A stretch of DNA of 64,000 nucleotides from Gammaproteobacteria bacterium (GTDB taxonomy: Bacteria; Pseudomonadota; Gammaproteobacteria; Arenicellales; JAJDZL01), in assembly GCA_022823625.1 (NCBI GenBank), contig JAJEHQ010000037.1, positions 1 through 64,000 of the forward strand. Reading direction: 5' to 3'. The notes under the pieces were generated by a model. The model saw only the letters and a list, made by a program, of their open reading frames with translations. It made no database searches and was not told the DNA's origin. The translations under genes were made by a program, and so were the position numbers. Below are positions 46,924 to 55,832 of this stretch, piece by piece; positions within the stretch are counted from its first letter, which is position 1, and every line of letters begins with the position of its first letter.

Positions 46924-47283
46924 CTAATCTGAAACTTGCGCTACGGAATCAGGGTTCTCAACTGTCGTTAACTTTTGAATATTCGGTTCGCAGTACATAG
47001 TGTGCAGAAGTTCAATAACCTGTTGCACCTTTTCGTCATTAATCGAGTAGTACTTTAAGCGAGAGTTCCGACGCGATGTAATAATGCCTTGTTTACGAAG
47101 TTTTGCCAGGTGTTGGGATATGGATGACTGCTCAATTCTTATTCTGTCCTGCAATTGACTGACGGACATTTCGCCATCTAGCAGGTGACAAAGGATCATC
47201 AGACGCTGCTTGTTGGCTAGCTGTTTCAGAAAATCACTGGCTTCTGCTGCAATCGTCTTGAGTTCGTCAGGCGTCAGATTCAT
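46924..47283 (-). CDS. ArsR-family repressor with the SqrR/BigR-type two-cysteine persulfide-sensor signature
   Basis: 119 residues from the ATG at 47283; the frame extends further upstream but without a better start. Winged-helix core with MSVSQLQDRIRIEQSSISQH and LAKLRKQGIITSRR. Two cysteines, C32 (RLMILCHLL) and C98 (LHTMYCEPN), stand 66 residues apart, the same separation as C41/C107 of SqrR and C42/C108 of BigR, which form a polysulfide or disulfide bridge to release DNA. It stands between the PKS gene and, divergently, the sox operon. Control of sox by reactive sulfur is the likely role; the PKS, 28 bp downstream on the same strand, may be co-transcribed. Confidence 0.82.
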   Translation of the reverse strand: MNLTPDELKTIAAEASDFLKQLANKQRLMILCHLLDGEMSVSQLQDRIRIEQSSISQHLAKLRKQGIITSRRNSRLKYYSINDEKVQQVIELLHTMYCEPNIQKLTTVENPDSVAQVSD

Positions 47284-47865
47284 TAAGGTATAGAGTGAAA
47301 GAAAATTGCGGAAAATGTGCAAAAAAATATTAGGAACCTGAACTCACGAAACACTAATTTGAAAAAACTACAATTAATTTGCAAATTTTATTCTGTTTTG
47401 TAAAATACTGTGACTCAAACACAAACTTTGACGCATTAACCATAAGATTTAGGGTAAGTTTACCAATAAAATCATATACCAAATTGGCTGCATTTGGCCA
47501 CCCCAAAATAATATTCTGCCGCTCCTCATCAAACGTATCCATAGTGAATGAGTTTGATTCGATTAGCGGCGAACATATTTTGAACAATTCGGTCAAATTA
47601 TTACAGAACATGGTGGGGTGATTCGCTTCATCCTGATTTGTCAGGAACTGTCGGTTGCAATACTGTTCGGGTACCAGGCAGGCGATTAGTGAACCGTTTC
47701 AATTTGTTGGTGTGGCATTCAAAGTTTGAAAAAAATCCTGAATGAGCGCAAGTTTTGGTTTTAATTCAACCATTGTATTCATTGTTTAAGTTCAGGTTTT
47801 TGATCTCAAAATGATGGGTCATTTGATAGTCAACTTTAATTTGTCAGAGGAGTGATAGAAATACG
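47284..47865. promoter_or_regulatory. Divergent control region between the ArsR gene and soxX
   Basis: 582 bp without a convincing gene. Small dyads that might bind the ArsR repressor are AATTTGCAAATT at 47376-47387 and TTCAAA-G-TTTGAA at 47718-47730. CAGAGGAGTG before soxX is a good ribosome site. The dyads are short and AT-rich, so they are only candidates. Confidence 0.4.
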
Positions 47866-48225
47866 ATGATGAAAACAGCACTAGGAATTATTTCGTTCAT
47901 TGCAGTGATTTCTGTATCGGCTGTGACCACTGAAGTGAGTTTTGCTGATACGGAGATAATTGCAGAAGGAAAGAAACTCGCTGTCGACCGAAGAAAGGGG
48001 AATTGCCTCTCCTGCCACATTATGGGAGATGGTGAAATGCCAGGTACACATGGTCCGCCGCTCATCTTTATGAAGCAGCGATTTCCCGATAAGGCAAAAC
48101 TTTATGCTCGAATTTGGGACGCAACGGCATCGAACCCCAACACAATGATGCCACCCTTCGGTCGCCATGGTATCCTCACCGACGATGAAATCGATAAAAT
48201 AACTGAATATGTCCATACACTGTAA
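47866..48225 (+). CDS. soxX: SoxX, monohaem cytochrome c subunit of SoxAX
   Basis: 119 residues with signal peptide (cleavage near SFA). Haem motif CLSCH (C47, C50, H51) and a distal methionine candidate in NTMMPPFGRHG. SoxAX joins thiosulfate oxidatively to the carrier SoxY in the periplasm. First gene of the sox operon. Confidence 0.93.
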   Translation: MMKTALGIISFIAVISVSAVTTEVSFADTEIIAEGKKLAVDRRKGNCLSCHIMGDGEMPGTHGPPLIFMKQRFPDKAKLYARIWDATASNPNTMMPPFGRHGILTDDEIDKITEYVHTL

Positions 48226-48237
48226 GAGGTGATGTAT

Positions 48238-48717
48238 ATGAAAACTAAAGAGCTACAACGGCGTGCAGTTCTCAAAGGTGCAGCAGCAACAGGTTTGGTT
48301 GCACTGGCAGCATCTTGGGGACTGATCGGCAACTTAGCCCACGCAGCCAATCGACCACAGATGGCATTTGATGCTGATGACCTCGATGGTACGCTTAAAG
48401 CCTTGTTTGGCGATAACGGCATTCAGGACAGCGATGCAATCGTTGTGAAAGGTCCGGAAATTGCCGAAAATGGCGCTGTCGTACCTATCAAGGTAACAGC
48501 CAATTTGGACAATGTCGAGTCCATTGCCATTCTTGTTCCTAAGAATCCTGCACCTATGGTTGCCGCATTTGATCTGCAGCCTGGAGTGGTGCCAGAAGTT
48601 TCCGTTCGAATCAAAATGGGAAAAACCTCTGATGTGGTCGCCTTGGTGAAGTCCAATGGCCAGATTTTCAGAGGCGCTAGTGAAGTTAAAGTGACCATCG
48701 GCGGTTGCGGTGGTTAA
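48238..48717 (+). CDS. soxY: SoxY, sulfur-carrier protein
   Basis: 159 residues from the ATG at 48238 (GAGGTG in front; earlier in-frame GTG/ATG at 48229/48232 overlap that site). Tat-like leader (LQRRAVLKGAAATGLVALA). It ends in the invariant swinging-arm GGCGG, whose cysteine carries the growing sulfur chain. Partner SoxZ follows directly. Confidence 0.95.
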   Translation: MKTKELQRRAVLKGAAATGLVALAASWGLIGNLAHAANRPQMAFDADDLDGTLKALFGDNGIQDSDAIVVKGPEIAENGAVVPIKVTANLDNVESIAILVPKNPAPMVAAFDLQPGVVPEVSVRIKMGKTSDVVALVKSNGQIFRGASEVKVTIGGCGG

Positions 48718-48741
48718 TGCGCATTTGATGAGGTAAAAATT

Positions 48742-49053
48742 ATGTCTATTAAAGCAAAAGCCAAAATGACCAGCCAAAATAACGTTCAGGTCAAGATGCT
48801 CATCAAACATCCGATGGAAACCGGTCAGCGTAAAGATTCCAAGACTGGTGAGCTGATTCCAGCGCACTTCGTCGATGTTGTAACCTGCCAATGGCAGGGT
48901 AAGGAAATGCTACGGGCGCATTGGGGTCCTGCAATTTCAAAAAATCCGTACCTTTCATTTTCGATTAGCGGTCCACAGGCTGGTGACACTTTGCTACTGA
49001 CCTGGCATGACAATACAGGCAAATCGGGCGAAAGAGAATACACAATCGGATAG
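48742..49053 (+). CDS. soxZ: SoxZ, SoxY partner
   Basis: 103 residues, Ig-like SoxZ fold, no signal peptide (it is exported bound to SoxY). IKHPMETGQRKDSKTGELIP and AHFVDVVTCQW are family-typical. Forms the SoxYZ heterodimer that presents the cysteine-bound sulfur to SoxAX and SoxB. Confidence 0.95.
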   Translation: MSIKAKAKMTSQNNVQVKMLIKHPMETGQRKDSKTGELIPAHFVDVVTCQWQGKEMLRAHWGPAISKNPYLSFSISGPQAGDTLLLTWHDNTGKSGEREYTIG

Positions 49054-49095
49054 GTGCTTAAGAGTACGTATCCAGAAATACGGAGAATAATATCC

Positions 49096-49932
49096 ATGAA
49101 AAAACTGATTGCATGCTTTGCGCTTGGCTGCTTCTTTGCCGGCGTATCGACAGTTGCATTATCGACACCTGAAGAGGATCGAGTTGCATTTCAGAATTAC
49201 TACCAGACTAAGTTCTCGGATGTTCCATATGATGATTTCATCAATGGCGTTTATTCCATCGATATGCCTTCCCGTGAACAGTGGCAAACGCTTGAAGAGT
49301 TTCCGCCATATGAGTTGGCGCTAGAACAGGGAGAGACTATTTTCAACACCCCGTTTGCCAATGGTAAGACTTACGCTGACTGTTTTGATAATGGTGGGAT
49401 TGGAATTCGGCAGAACTATCCCTATTTCGATTTGGAACAGGGACAGGTTATCACGCTGGAATTGGCGATAAACCAATGTCGGGAAGCGAATGGAGAAAAG
49501 CCATTCAGGTATAAGAGAGGCAAAATTGCCGAGTTGACAGCGTATATGGCGTACACTTCGCGCGGTGAGACAATCAATGTGGTGATTCCTGATGATCCGC
49601 GTGCATTGGCAGCCTATGAAATGGGCAAAAAATTCTACTACACCAAGCGTGGTCAATTGAATTTTGCCTGTGCTGATTGCCACGTCGGCGGTTCTGGCGG
49701 CTATATTCGGACAGAACTTCTGAGTCCAGCTTTAGGGCATACCAGTCACTTTCCGGTTTATCGGTTGAAGTGGGGTGCGATCGGCACTTTGCACCGTCGA
49801 TTCAGCGGTTGTAACCAGCAGGTTCGAGCCAAAGCGTTCAAGGCGCAGGGCGAAGAGTACCGCAATCTTGAATATTTTCTTACCTATATGAGCAATGGGC
49901 TGGAATACAACGGCCCCGGCGTTCGCAAGTAA
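49096..49932 (+). CDS. soxA: SoxA, monohaem c-type cytochrome, catalytic subunit of SoxAX
   Basis: 278 residues from the ATG at 49096 (CGGAG upstream). Signal peptide up to about residue 22. Only one CXXCH is present: CADCH at 192-196. The N-terminal haem site of dihaem SoxA is replaced by lone cysteines C96 and C128, which probably form a disulfide. The active-site/haem-ligand cysteine is C239 in RRFSGCNQQVR. Monohaem SoxA occurs in SoxAXK-type complexes, consistent with the soxK-like gene that follows. Confidence 0.93.
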   Translation: MKKLIACFALGCFFAGVSTVALSTPEEDRVAFQNYYQTKFSDVPYDDFINGVYSIDMPSREQWQTLEEFPPYELALEQGETIFNTPFANGKTYADCFDNGGIGIRQNYPYFDLEQGQVITLELAINQCREANGEKPFRYKRGKIAELTAYMAYTSRGETINVVIPDDPRALAAYEMGKKFYYTKRGQLNFACADCHVGGSGGYIRTELLSPALGHTSHFPVYRLKWGAIGTLHRRFSGCNQQVRAKAFKAQGEEYRNLEYFLTYMSNGLEYNGPGVRK

Positions 49933-49951
49933 TTGAACTAGGGAGAACAAC

Positions 49952-50266
49952 ATGAAATCAATTTTGCGTACTATTGTTGCCTGTGTATTCTTTTTCACTG
50001 CTTGCGTTGTTGGCGCATCAGAGCCAACCGCTGAGGATTTCAACAAGGCGTTTGCTGAAGCGAATGCCGCTCGGAAAATGGCTGGCGAATTAGGTCATGA
50101 GTGGCGCGACACTGCCAAAATTCTAAGAAAAGCGCAGGAAACTGCTACCGCGGGAGATCTAAAAAAAGCAATGGAGCTCGTAGCGGAAGCCAAGCTTCAG
50201 GGTGAGGCTGGAATTGTACAGGCCAAACGTGAAGGCGCTCTGTGGGAGGGTCGAGTCATTCGGTAG
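49952..50266 (+). CDS. soxK: SoxK/SAXB-like SoxAX-binding protein
   Basis: 104 residues. Signal peptide (SILRTIVACVFFFTACVVGA), then an Ala/Glu/Lys-rich all-helical protein (FNKAFAEANAARKMAGELGH; LKKAMELVAEAKLQGEAG). Size, composition and position right after soxA match SoxK/SAXB, which binds SoxAX and is needed for full activity in green sulfur bacteria and some gammaproteobacteria. Confidence 0.8.
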   Translation: MKSILRTIVACVFFFTACVVGASEPTAEDFNKAFAEANAARKMAGELGHEWRDTAKILRKAQETATAGDLKKAMELVAEAKLQGEAGIVQAKREGALWEGRVIR

Positions 50267-50395
50267 TCTACCGAGTGTCAATCAATCGAAAAACTCGAAA
50301 CAATCGGTAAACTGGAAACTAGCGACTGTATGCAGCAGTATGACCAACTTGTGGTGAACAGTCCTTTTATTCATTCAGTTTTCAGTTAAGGTACT

Positions 50396-52153
50396 GTGCA
50401 CCTTAGTCGTCGAGAATTTATACAGGCAGTTGCAGCTGCAACTGCCTCAGGAATGTTGCCGGCGGGTCTTTCCGCCGGCACTGATTTTTATGATGTCCCG
50501 TCATTCGGCCAGGTTCGGCTGCTTCATATTACCGACACCCATGCTCAGTTGAATCCGGTTTACTTTCGGGAACCACATATCAATATTGGCATTGGTAATA
50601 GCTGGGGTCGCCCACCCCACATTGTTGGCTCTCAGTTTCTAAAAACCTTTGGTATCGAGCCAGATTCTGCAGAAGCCTACGCATTCACCTATAACAATTT
50701 TCCGAGGCTCGCCGAGAAGTTCGGCAAGCTCGGAGGATATGCTTACTTGAAAACTCTGGTCAACCAGTTGCGACAGGACTTCGGTTCAGAACGAACGCTC
50801 TTGTTGGACGGGGGAGACAGTTGGCAGGGCACCGCAACAGCTCTCTGGACGAATGGTATGGAAATGGTCCAGGCGAATAACCTTCTGGGGGTTGATATCG
50901 CAACCGGCCACTGGGAATTCACCTATACACCTGAAGTGTTTCAGCAGAACCTGGAATCGTTTGATGGGGAATTCGTCGCACAGAACATATTTCTGACTGA
51001 AGAGGCACTGTTCGACGAAAAACCAGTTTATGACGACTTTACAGGACACGCATTTCCGCCTTATGCCATGCGCTCCTTAGGTGGTTTTGATGTTGCCATA
51101 ATTGGGCAGGCATTTCCATACACGCCCATTGCCAATCCATCCAGAAATATACCAGACTGGACATTTGGAATTCGTGCGGATGAACTGCAGGAATTAGTTA
51201 ATAACATCCACGACAGTGAAAGTCCGGATGCAGTGGTTTTACTGTCTCACAACGGCATGGACGTTGATGTGAAATTGGCCGGTATAGTCTCAGGCATTGA
51301 TGCAATTTTGGGTGGCCATACTCACGACGCAATACCTGTGCCGGTTAAAGTTCAAAATGAGCGGGGAACGACACTGGTAACCAATGCCGGTTCAAACGGA
51401 AAGTTTGTCGGGGTTTTGGACCTGCAGCTCGGCAACAAAGGTGTGGTGGATACCAAGTATCGTTTACTGCCGATTTTTGGAAACTACCTGACTGCCGACC
51501 CCGAATTGGAAGCCTTTATTCGTCAAAGTCGAGCACCGTACGCTGACCAGCTTTCTGAAGAACTCGCTGTTTCAGAATCACTGTTATTCAGGCGTGGTAA
51601 TTTTAACGGAACATTTGATGAAGTCATTTGCAACGCATTGCGCTTTCACTACAATGCCCAAATTGCACTATCTCCGGGCTTTCGATGGGGAACGTCAATC
51701 ATACCGGGCCAGACAATCACGTTTGAAGATGTGATGACGCAAACCGCCATGACTTATCCGGAAACTTATGTGCAGGAAATGACTGGTGAAACCCTGAAAC
51801 TGATTCTAGAAGATGTGGCAGACAATGCCTTTAATCCAGATCCGTTTTATCAGCAGGGTGGTGACATGGTGCGAATTTCCGGTATGTCGTATACCCTTGA
51901 AGTTGACCAAACAATGGGTTCGAGAATTTCGGATATGAGGTTGGCGAGTGGAGAACTCATCGAGGCAGGAAAAAGTTATTCCGTAACAGGTTGGGCAACT
52001 GTAGGGCAGGTTTCACCGGGCCCACCAGTCTGGGACCTCGTCGCGGACCATCTCAGGACCGAACAGACAATATCAGTGACATCACTACATCTGCCACAGG
52101 TACTGATTAAGTCTGGCAATCCTGGGGTTGGCGATTGGAAAATGAATACCTGA
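50396..52153 (+). CDS. soxB: SoxB, dimanganese sulfate thiohydrolase
   Basis: 585 residues from a GTG at 50396 behind TAAGG. Tat leader (SRREFIQAVAAATASGM). Metal-binding motifs of the 5'-nucleotidase family are intact: LHITDTHAQLNPVY, LLDGGDSWQGT, VVLLSHNGMDVDVK, ILGGHTHDAIP. It hydrolyses the terminal sulfone from SoxY-bound cysteine S-thiosulfonate, releasing sulfate. A 130-bp gap separates it from soxK. No soxCD follows, so the sulfane sulfur is not oxidised by this Sox set. Confidence 0.95.
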   Translation: MHLSRREFIQAVAAATASGMLPAGLSAGTDFYDVPSFGQVRLLHITDTHAQLNPVYFREPHINIGIGNSWGRPPHIVGSQFLKTFGIEPDSAEAYAFTYNNFPRLAEKFGKLGGYAYLKTLVNQLRQDFGSERTLLLDGGDSWQGTATALWTNGMEMVQANNLLGVDIATGHWEFTYTPEVFQQNLESFDGEFVAQNIFLTEEALFDEKPVYDDFTGHAFPPYAMRSLGGFDVAIIGQAFPYTPIANPSRNIPDWTFGIRADELQELVNNIHDSESPDAVVLLSHNGMDVDVKLAGIVSGIDAILGGHTHDAIPVPVKVQNERGTTLVTNAGSNGKFVGVLDLQLGNKGVVDTKYRLLPIFGNYLTADPELEAFIRQSRAPYADQLSEELAVSESLLFRRGNFNGTFDEVICNALRFHYNAQIALSPGFRWGTSIIPGQTITFEDVMTQTAMTYPETYVQEMTGETLKLILEDVADNAFNPDPFYQQGGDMVRISGMSYTLEVDQTMGSRISDMRLASGELIEAGKSYSVTGWATVGQVSPGPPVWDLVADHLRTEQTISVTSLHLPQVLIKSGNPGVGDWKMNT

Positions 52154-52219
52154 CTGCAGGTGAACAAATCCAAGTGTTAGAATAGAACACTAACATTATC
52201 ATTTTGAGTGAGGGTATGG

Positions 52220-52753
52220 ATGATGAAGCGATTCAGTAGTTTATTTTTTGCCTCACTGCTGATTTTTCTGAGCGGGCTTGGAACAGCCTTAGCTGAAATC
52301 CGAGACCCAGAGGAACACTTCTTCCATCAGACGTTCGGCGATCTTCAGGAAGAAGTAGAGCTTGCCCTTGAAGAAGGTCAAAAGGGAATCTTGGTCATGT
52401 TTGAACTCAATGACTGTCCCTGGTGCGATCGAATGAAAGCAATGGTATTGAACCAATCAGAAGTTCAGGATTATTTTCGACAGAACTTCCGCTGTCTGAT
52501 GATGAATGTCGAAGGGGACAATCTGGTTGTTGATTTCAATGGGGAGGAAATTGCCGAGAAAGATTGGGCGCTCAAGCACAATCGAATACGGGCGACACCG
52601 GTTTTCCTGTTTCTTGATCTGGAAGGCAATCGCATCATGCGCTATACCGGGGCTGCCAAGGATGTGGAAGAATTCATGCTGCTAGGAGAGTTCGTTGCTG
52701 ACGGACACTATCAAGACAGCAATTTCATAAAATTCAAACGGGCGAGAAGATAA
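52220..52753 (+). CDS. soxW: SoxW-like periplasmic thioredoxin
   Basis: 177 residues from the ATG at 52220 (GAGGG upstream). Signal peptide (FFASLLIFLSGLGTALA). Thioredoxin fold with active site MFELNDCPWCDRM and cis-proline region NRIRATPVFLFLDL. SoxW proteins keep the Sox cysteines reduced. Sits 66 bp after soxB in the same direction, so probably the operon's last gene. Confidence 0.85.
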   Translation: MMKRFSSLFFASLLIFLSGLGTALAEIRDPEEHFFHQTFGDLQEEVELALEEGQKGILVMFELNDCPWCDRMKAMVLNQSEVQDYFRQNFRCLMMNVEGDNLVVDFNGEEIAEKDWALKHNRIRATPVFLFLDLEGNRIMRYTGAAKDVEEFMLLGEFVADGHYQDSNFIKFKRARR

Positions 52754-52948
52754 TTCGTTTGTCGTTACCTCGACATACGACACTCAATTCCTGCTGCGAG
52801 TCATTCTCCAATTACAATGGAGATAGTCGGTATAGCCTCTCAAGCACCGCTGGAAAGCAGTTGGTGTAGTTGACTTAAGACTTGCATTTTTGACCATAGC
52901 CGATCGCACATTTCCAAACCAAATTAAATTGATGAGTAAGGATTGACA

Positions 52949-54235
52949 GTGAAGAGAATGAGTCAATTCCTATTGCTCATTGGTCTGAGCTTTGCATCGG
53001 TAGCAGTGTCTGCAGCTGAAATTCCAGATGAGCCACTGAATTTATCAGCTGTCATGATGTTTGCAGACAGTCCTCACCCACTGCTCAGTGGAGCTGAATC
53101 CGATCTTGAATCCGCCAAAATCATCTCAGACTTTCACAACTCAGCCAACCAGTTTAATCTAGAGGCGGTTTTGTATCCACAGCGCGTCGATCGAGCGATG
53201 CCTGGCAGTGCAAACTCACTTGGTGATGGTTCTGCAACTTTACGTTTGAGTCATCCCATATACGACTTTGGTCGCAGAAGTGCAGATCAGTCTGTGGCAA
53301 ATGTCGAGGTTCAGCGTTCTCAACATCATCTCGATTACGTGCTCGCGCAGAGAAGAGTCGAAATCATGCGTCGATTTTTCGATGTTCTCATTGCAGACCT
53401 GACCTACAGTGTTCAAGATGAAAAAATGACACTGTCATTTTTGCGTTTCGGTCGGTTTCTGGAAGAAATGGAAATGTTTGAAGCACATGCCGAAGTCGAT
53501 GTTCTGAAACTGGAAACGATTTACCGCGAAGAATTTTCAAAGAGGCAGGAATACAGCTTTAATCGAATCGAAACGCGCCGTAATCTTGCCTTGGCGATGG
53601 GATTTACCGATTACGTACCACGAGACCTTCAAATGCCCGATCTTTCAGAGTATGTCGAGCGGGAAGTACCGGAATTCGAAACCCTGCTTGAACAGATTCT
53701 GGCAACAAACTACGATTTGAAGCAAGCAGAGCTCAATCTGGAAAAAGCGTTAATGGCAGTTGAGGTGTCCGAAGCCAAGTTTATGCCACAACTGGATATC
53801 GTGCTTGAAGCAACAGAGTGGGAACAAGAAGTCGGAAGTCGAAATTCTGCTTCAATTGGTCTTCGTCTTCATGTGCCGTTAGCCGCGGGGTCCCAAAAAA
53901 ACCGTGATCGTAGATTGAGTCAAATTGCGGTTGATCGAGCGCGCACTAAGTTAGCGGAAACCGAGCATGCAGTCCGTAAGCGTTCATTTGAGTTGTGGAA
54001 AGCACTGACAGTCTATCATCTGGATGCCAGTGCTGCTGAGGTCAGGTTGAATTACAGAGATCAGTACATGGACCGCGCTCGTACGCTCTACGAACTTGAA
54101 GAAATTTCTGATTTAGGAGATGCCCAAGCCGAACTGCTTCGCGCTTCGCTTGAAGATTATCGAACAAAATTTAACCTGGCATTGACCTGGTCCGAAATTG
54201 ACGCTTTAACCGGAAACCAGGTTCACCCCTACTAA
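52949..54235 (+). CDS. TolC-family outer-membrane efflux protein
   Basis: About 428 residues from the GTG at 52949 (AAGGA six bases earlier); a TTG at 52943 and an ATG at 52958 are alternatives. Signal peptide followed by the coiled-coil-rich OEP pattern, with the repeated half-motif (DLKQAELNLEKALMAVEVSE, AKFMPQLDIVLEAT, GLRLHVPLAAGSQKNRDRR). It forms an outer-membrane exit duct. No inner-membrane pump or adaptor lies next to it, so its partner is encoded elsewhere. 195 bp after soxW. Confidence 0.82.
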   Translation: MKRMSQFLLLIGLSFASVAVSAAEIPDEPLNLSAVMMFADSPHPLLSGAESDLESAKIISDFHNSANQFNLEAVLYPQRVDRAMPGSANSLGDGSATLRLSHPIYDFGRRSADQSVANVEVQRSQHHLDYVLAQRRVEIMRRFFDVLIADLTYSVQDEKMTLSFLRFGRFLEEMEMFEAHAEVDVLKLETIYREEFSKRQEYSFNRIETRRNLALAMGFTDYVPRDLQMPDLSEYVEREVPEFETLLEQILATNYDLKQAELNLEKALMAVEVSEAKFMPQLDIVLEATEWEQEVGSRNSASIGLRLHVPLAAGSQKNRDRRLSQIAVDRARTKLAETEHAVRKRSFELWKALTVYHLDASAAEVRLNYRDQYMDRARTLYELEEISDLGDAQAELLRASLEDYRTKFNLALTWSEIDALTGNQVHPY

Positions 54236-54454
54236 ATCTTCAGATTGAGTAATTTGCTCACTGTCTGAATTTGTCCTTAGTCCGCCTGATCTCGCAGGCA
54301 CCAATTCCCAATCCAACCGAATGTACTACTCCAATGCGGTTTAGATCATATCTAATGTTGAAAATTGGTTTAAATTCGTGCAAAAACAATCAATTGGCAA
54401 AATTGTTCTGCGACGAAACGATAAATTGATCGAATTCTTTGCTGTACAAAAACA

Positions 54455-55336
54455 CTATACCTTTCGGTGTTCGGTATGAATCACTCCAAGACCGCACGCG
54501 ATGATGATTGCGACGCCAAATAACATGATTACAGTCGGGGATTCAGCAAAAATGGCCCAGCCGAGAAATAGCGCCCAGGGAATCGTCACATATTCAAACG
54601 GTGCGAGAATGTAAACTGGTGCAAATCGATAGGCATGGACAATTGATAACTGGGCGAAAAGGCTGATGAAACCGACACCAAATAACAGAAACCAGTCTTG
54701 TCCAACTGGCGTAACCCACAAAACCGGCATCAACACACCGCTCAGACACAAAATCGTCAACGCCGCAAATATCACCATCAGTTCAGTTGATTCGGTTTGA
54801 GTCATCTTGCGAGTTTGAATGACGAGCAAGGAGAACATCAGTGCGCCGATCATGACTGCTACGATTCCCATTGAATCAAACGAACCCGTGAATGGCTGAA
54901 TGACCAATAGGACACCAATAAATCCCACCGCAACAATTGATTTTTGCCGCCCAGTAGCGCGTTCGCCGAGTAAAGGGCCTGAAAGTACTGTCGTAATAAG
55001 GGGCGCTGACATAGCGATTGCAGTTGCCTGTCCTAAATCTATGCGCGTCAGTGAGAAATAGAAACTCAAAAATGCGAGAAGGTTGAAAGTGACGCGCTTG
55101 AAGTGGTCAAGCACCCTATGGGTACGGAATCCTTGGGTTCCGAACCTGTAAAACAGAATGCAGGAAAGAGGGATCACAATGACAAAGCTTCGCATGAAGA
55201 GTATCTGAAATACAGAATAGTTTGCCAGAAGGTGCTTAATAAGCGCATCCTGGCAGGAAAACAAACTCATTGCTATGAGGGTCAGCAAAATTCCAGTAAG
55301 TGGGTGGTGTTGGTGACCTGGAACTGCGGATACCAT
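54455..55336 (-). CDS. EamA-family (DMT) transporter
   Basis: 293 residues, ten predicted membrane helices in two EamA repeats. LIKHLLANYSVFQILFMRSF in the first and IVHAYRFAPVYILAPFEYVT in the second are typical of RhaT/EamA metabolite exporters. Substrate unknown. It is transcribed towards the tolC-like gene and away from the glutamine-synthetase-like operon. Confidence 0.85.
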   Translation of the reverse strand: MVSAVPGHQHHPLTGILLTLIAMSLFSCQDALIKHLLANYSVFQILFMRSFVIVIPLSCILFYRFGTQGFRTHRVLDHFKRVTFNLLAFLSFYFSLTRIDLGQATAIAMSAPLITTVLSGPLLGERATGRQKSIVAVGFIGVLLVIQPFTGSFDSMGIVAVMIGALMFSLLVIQTRKMTQTESTELMVIFAALTILCLSGVLMPVLWVTPVGQDWFLLFGVGFISLFAQLSIVHAYRFAPVYILAPFEYVTIPWALFLGWAIFAESPTVIMLFGVAIIIACGLGVIHTEHRKV

Positions 55337-55437
55337 GAATTTTCTTATGAATAGCGAAGTAGGCTAACGTGTGCGAGGTAGTTTTTCTATCTTGGGTGTA
55401 GGACAAAATTCACCCGTTTGGGTGGTATTCATCAAAT

Positions 55438-55453
55438 TGGCAGGGACATTGCA
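55438..55453 (+). promoter_or_regulatory. Candidate sigma54 (-24/-12) promoter
   Basis: TTGGCAGGGACATTGCA contains the GG (55439-55440) and GC (55451-55452) dinucleotides at the strict sigma54 spacing, with TGGCA and TTGCA close to consensus. It lies 380 bp upstream of the glutamine-synthetase-like gene, in a ~500-bp region with no gene. Nitrogen-regulated control would fit, but the leader would be long and no NtrC site was identified. Confidence 0.4.
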
Positions 55454-55832
55454 GATCATTCTTTAGATTGCTGTAAGCATTTGATTGAAAGGCATGATTT
55501 TACGCTGAAACGAATTGGTTCGACACAAATATCGAGAGTTAGCCACTGAAGCGATTCCGTCTGAATTCGAAGCATCTGTCGCTTTGAGTTCTTTTGCATA
55601 TTCGATCACTATGTGTATGTAGCGGACTGTTTTACATTGAAAATGTTGCTACTGAAAAGTGCCGCTTGCAAGATTACAAAGATTCAGTCGTCTTTCACTT
55701 TGTGCATTTTTACTGAGTTCGAGTTTATCTCCGCTTCGGATTTGCTCAATATGTCGCATCAAGTCTATATAATCCGTTGATTCACTGTGTTGAAATGAAC
55801 TGTATAGGTATTCAAAATTAAGGGGAAGAATA

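Noticed and set aside
47354..47611. Minus-strand 85-codon frame in the ArsR-soxX gap
   Set aside because: Very AT-rich, no ribosome site, no recognisable family, and it occupies a divergent control region.
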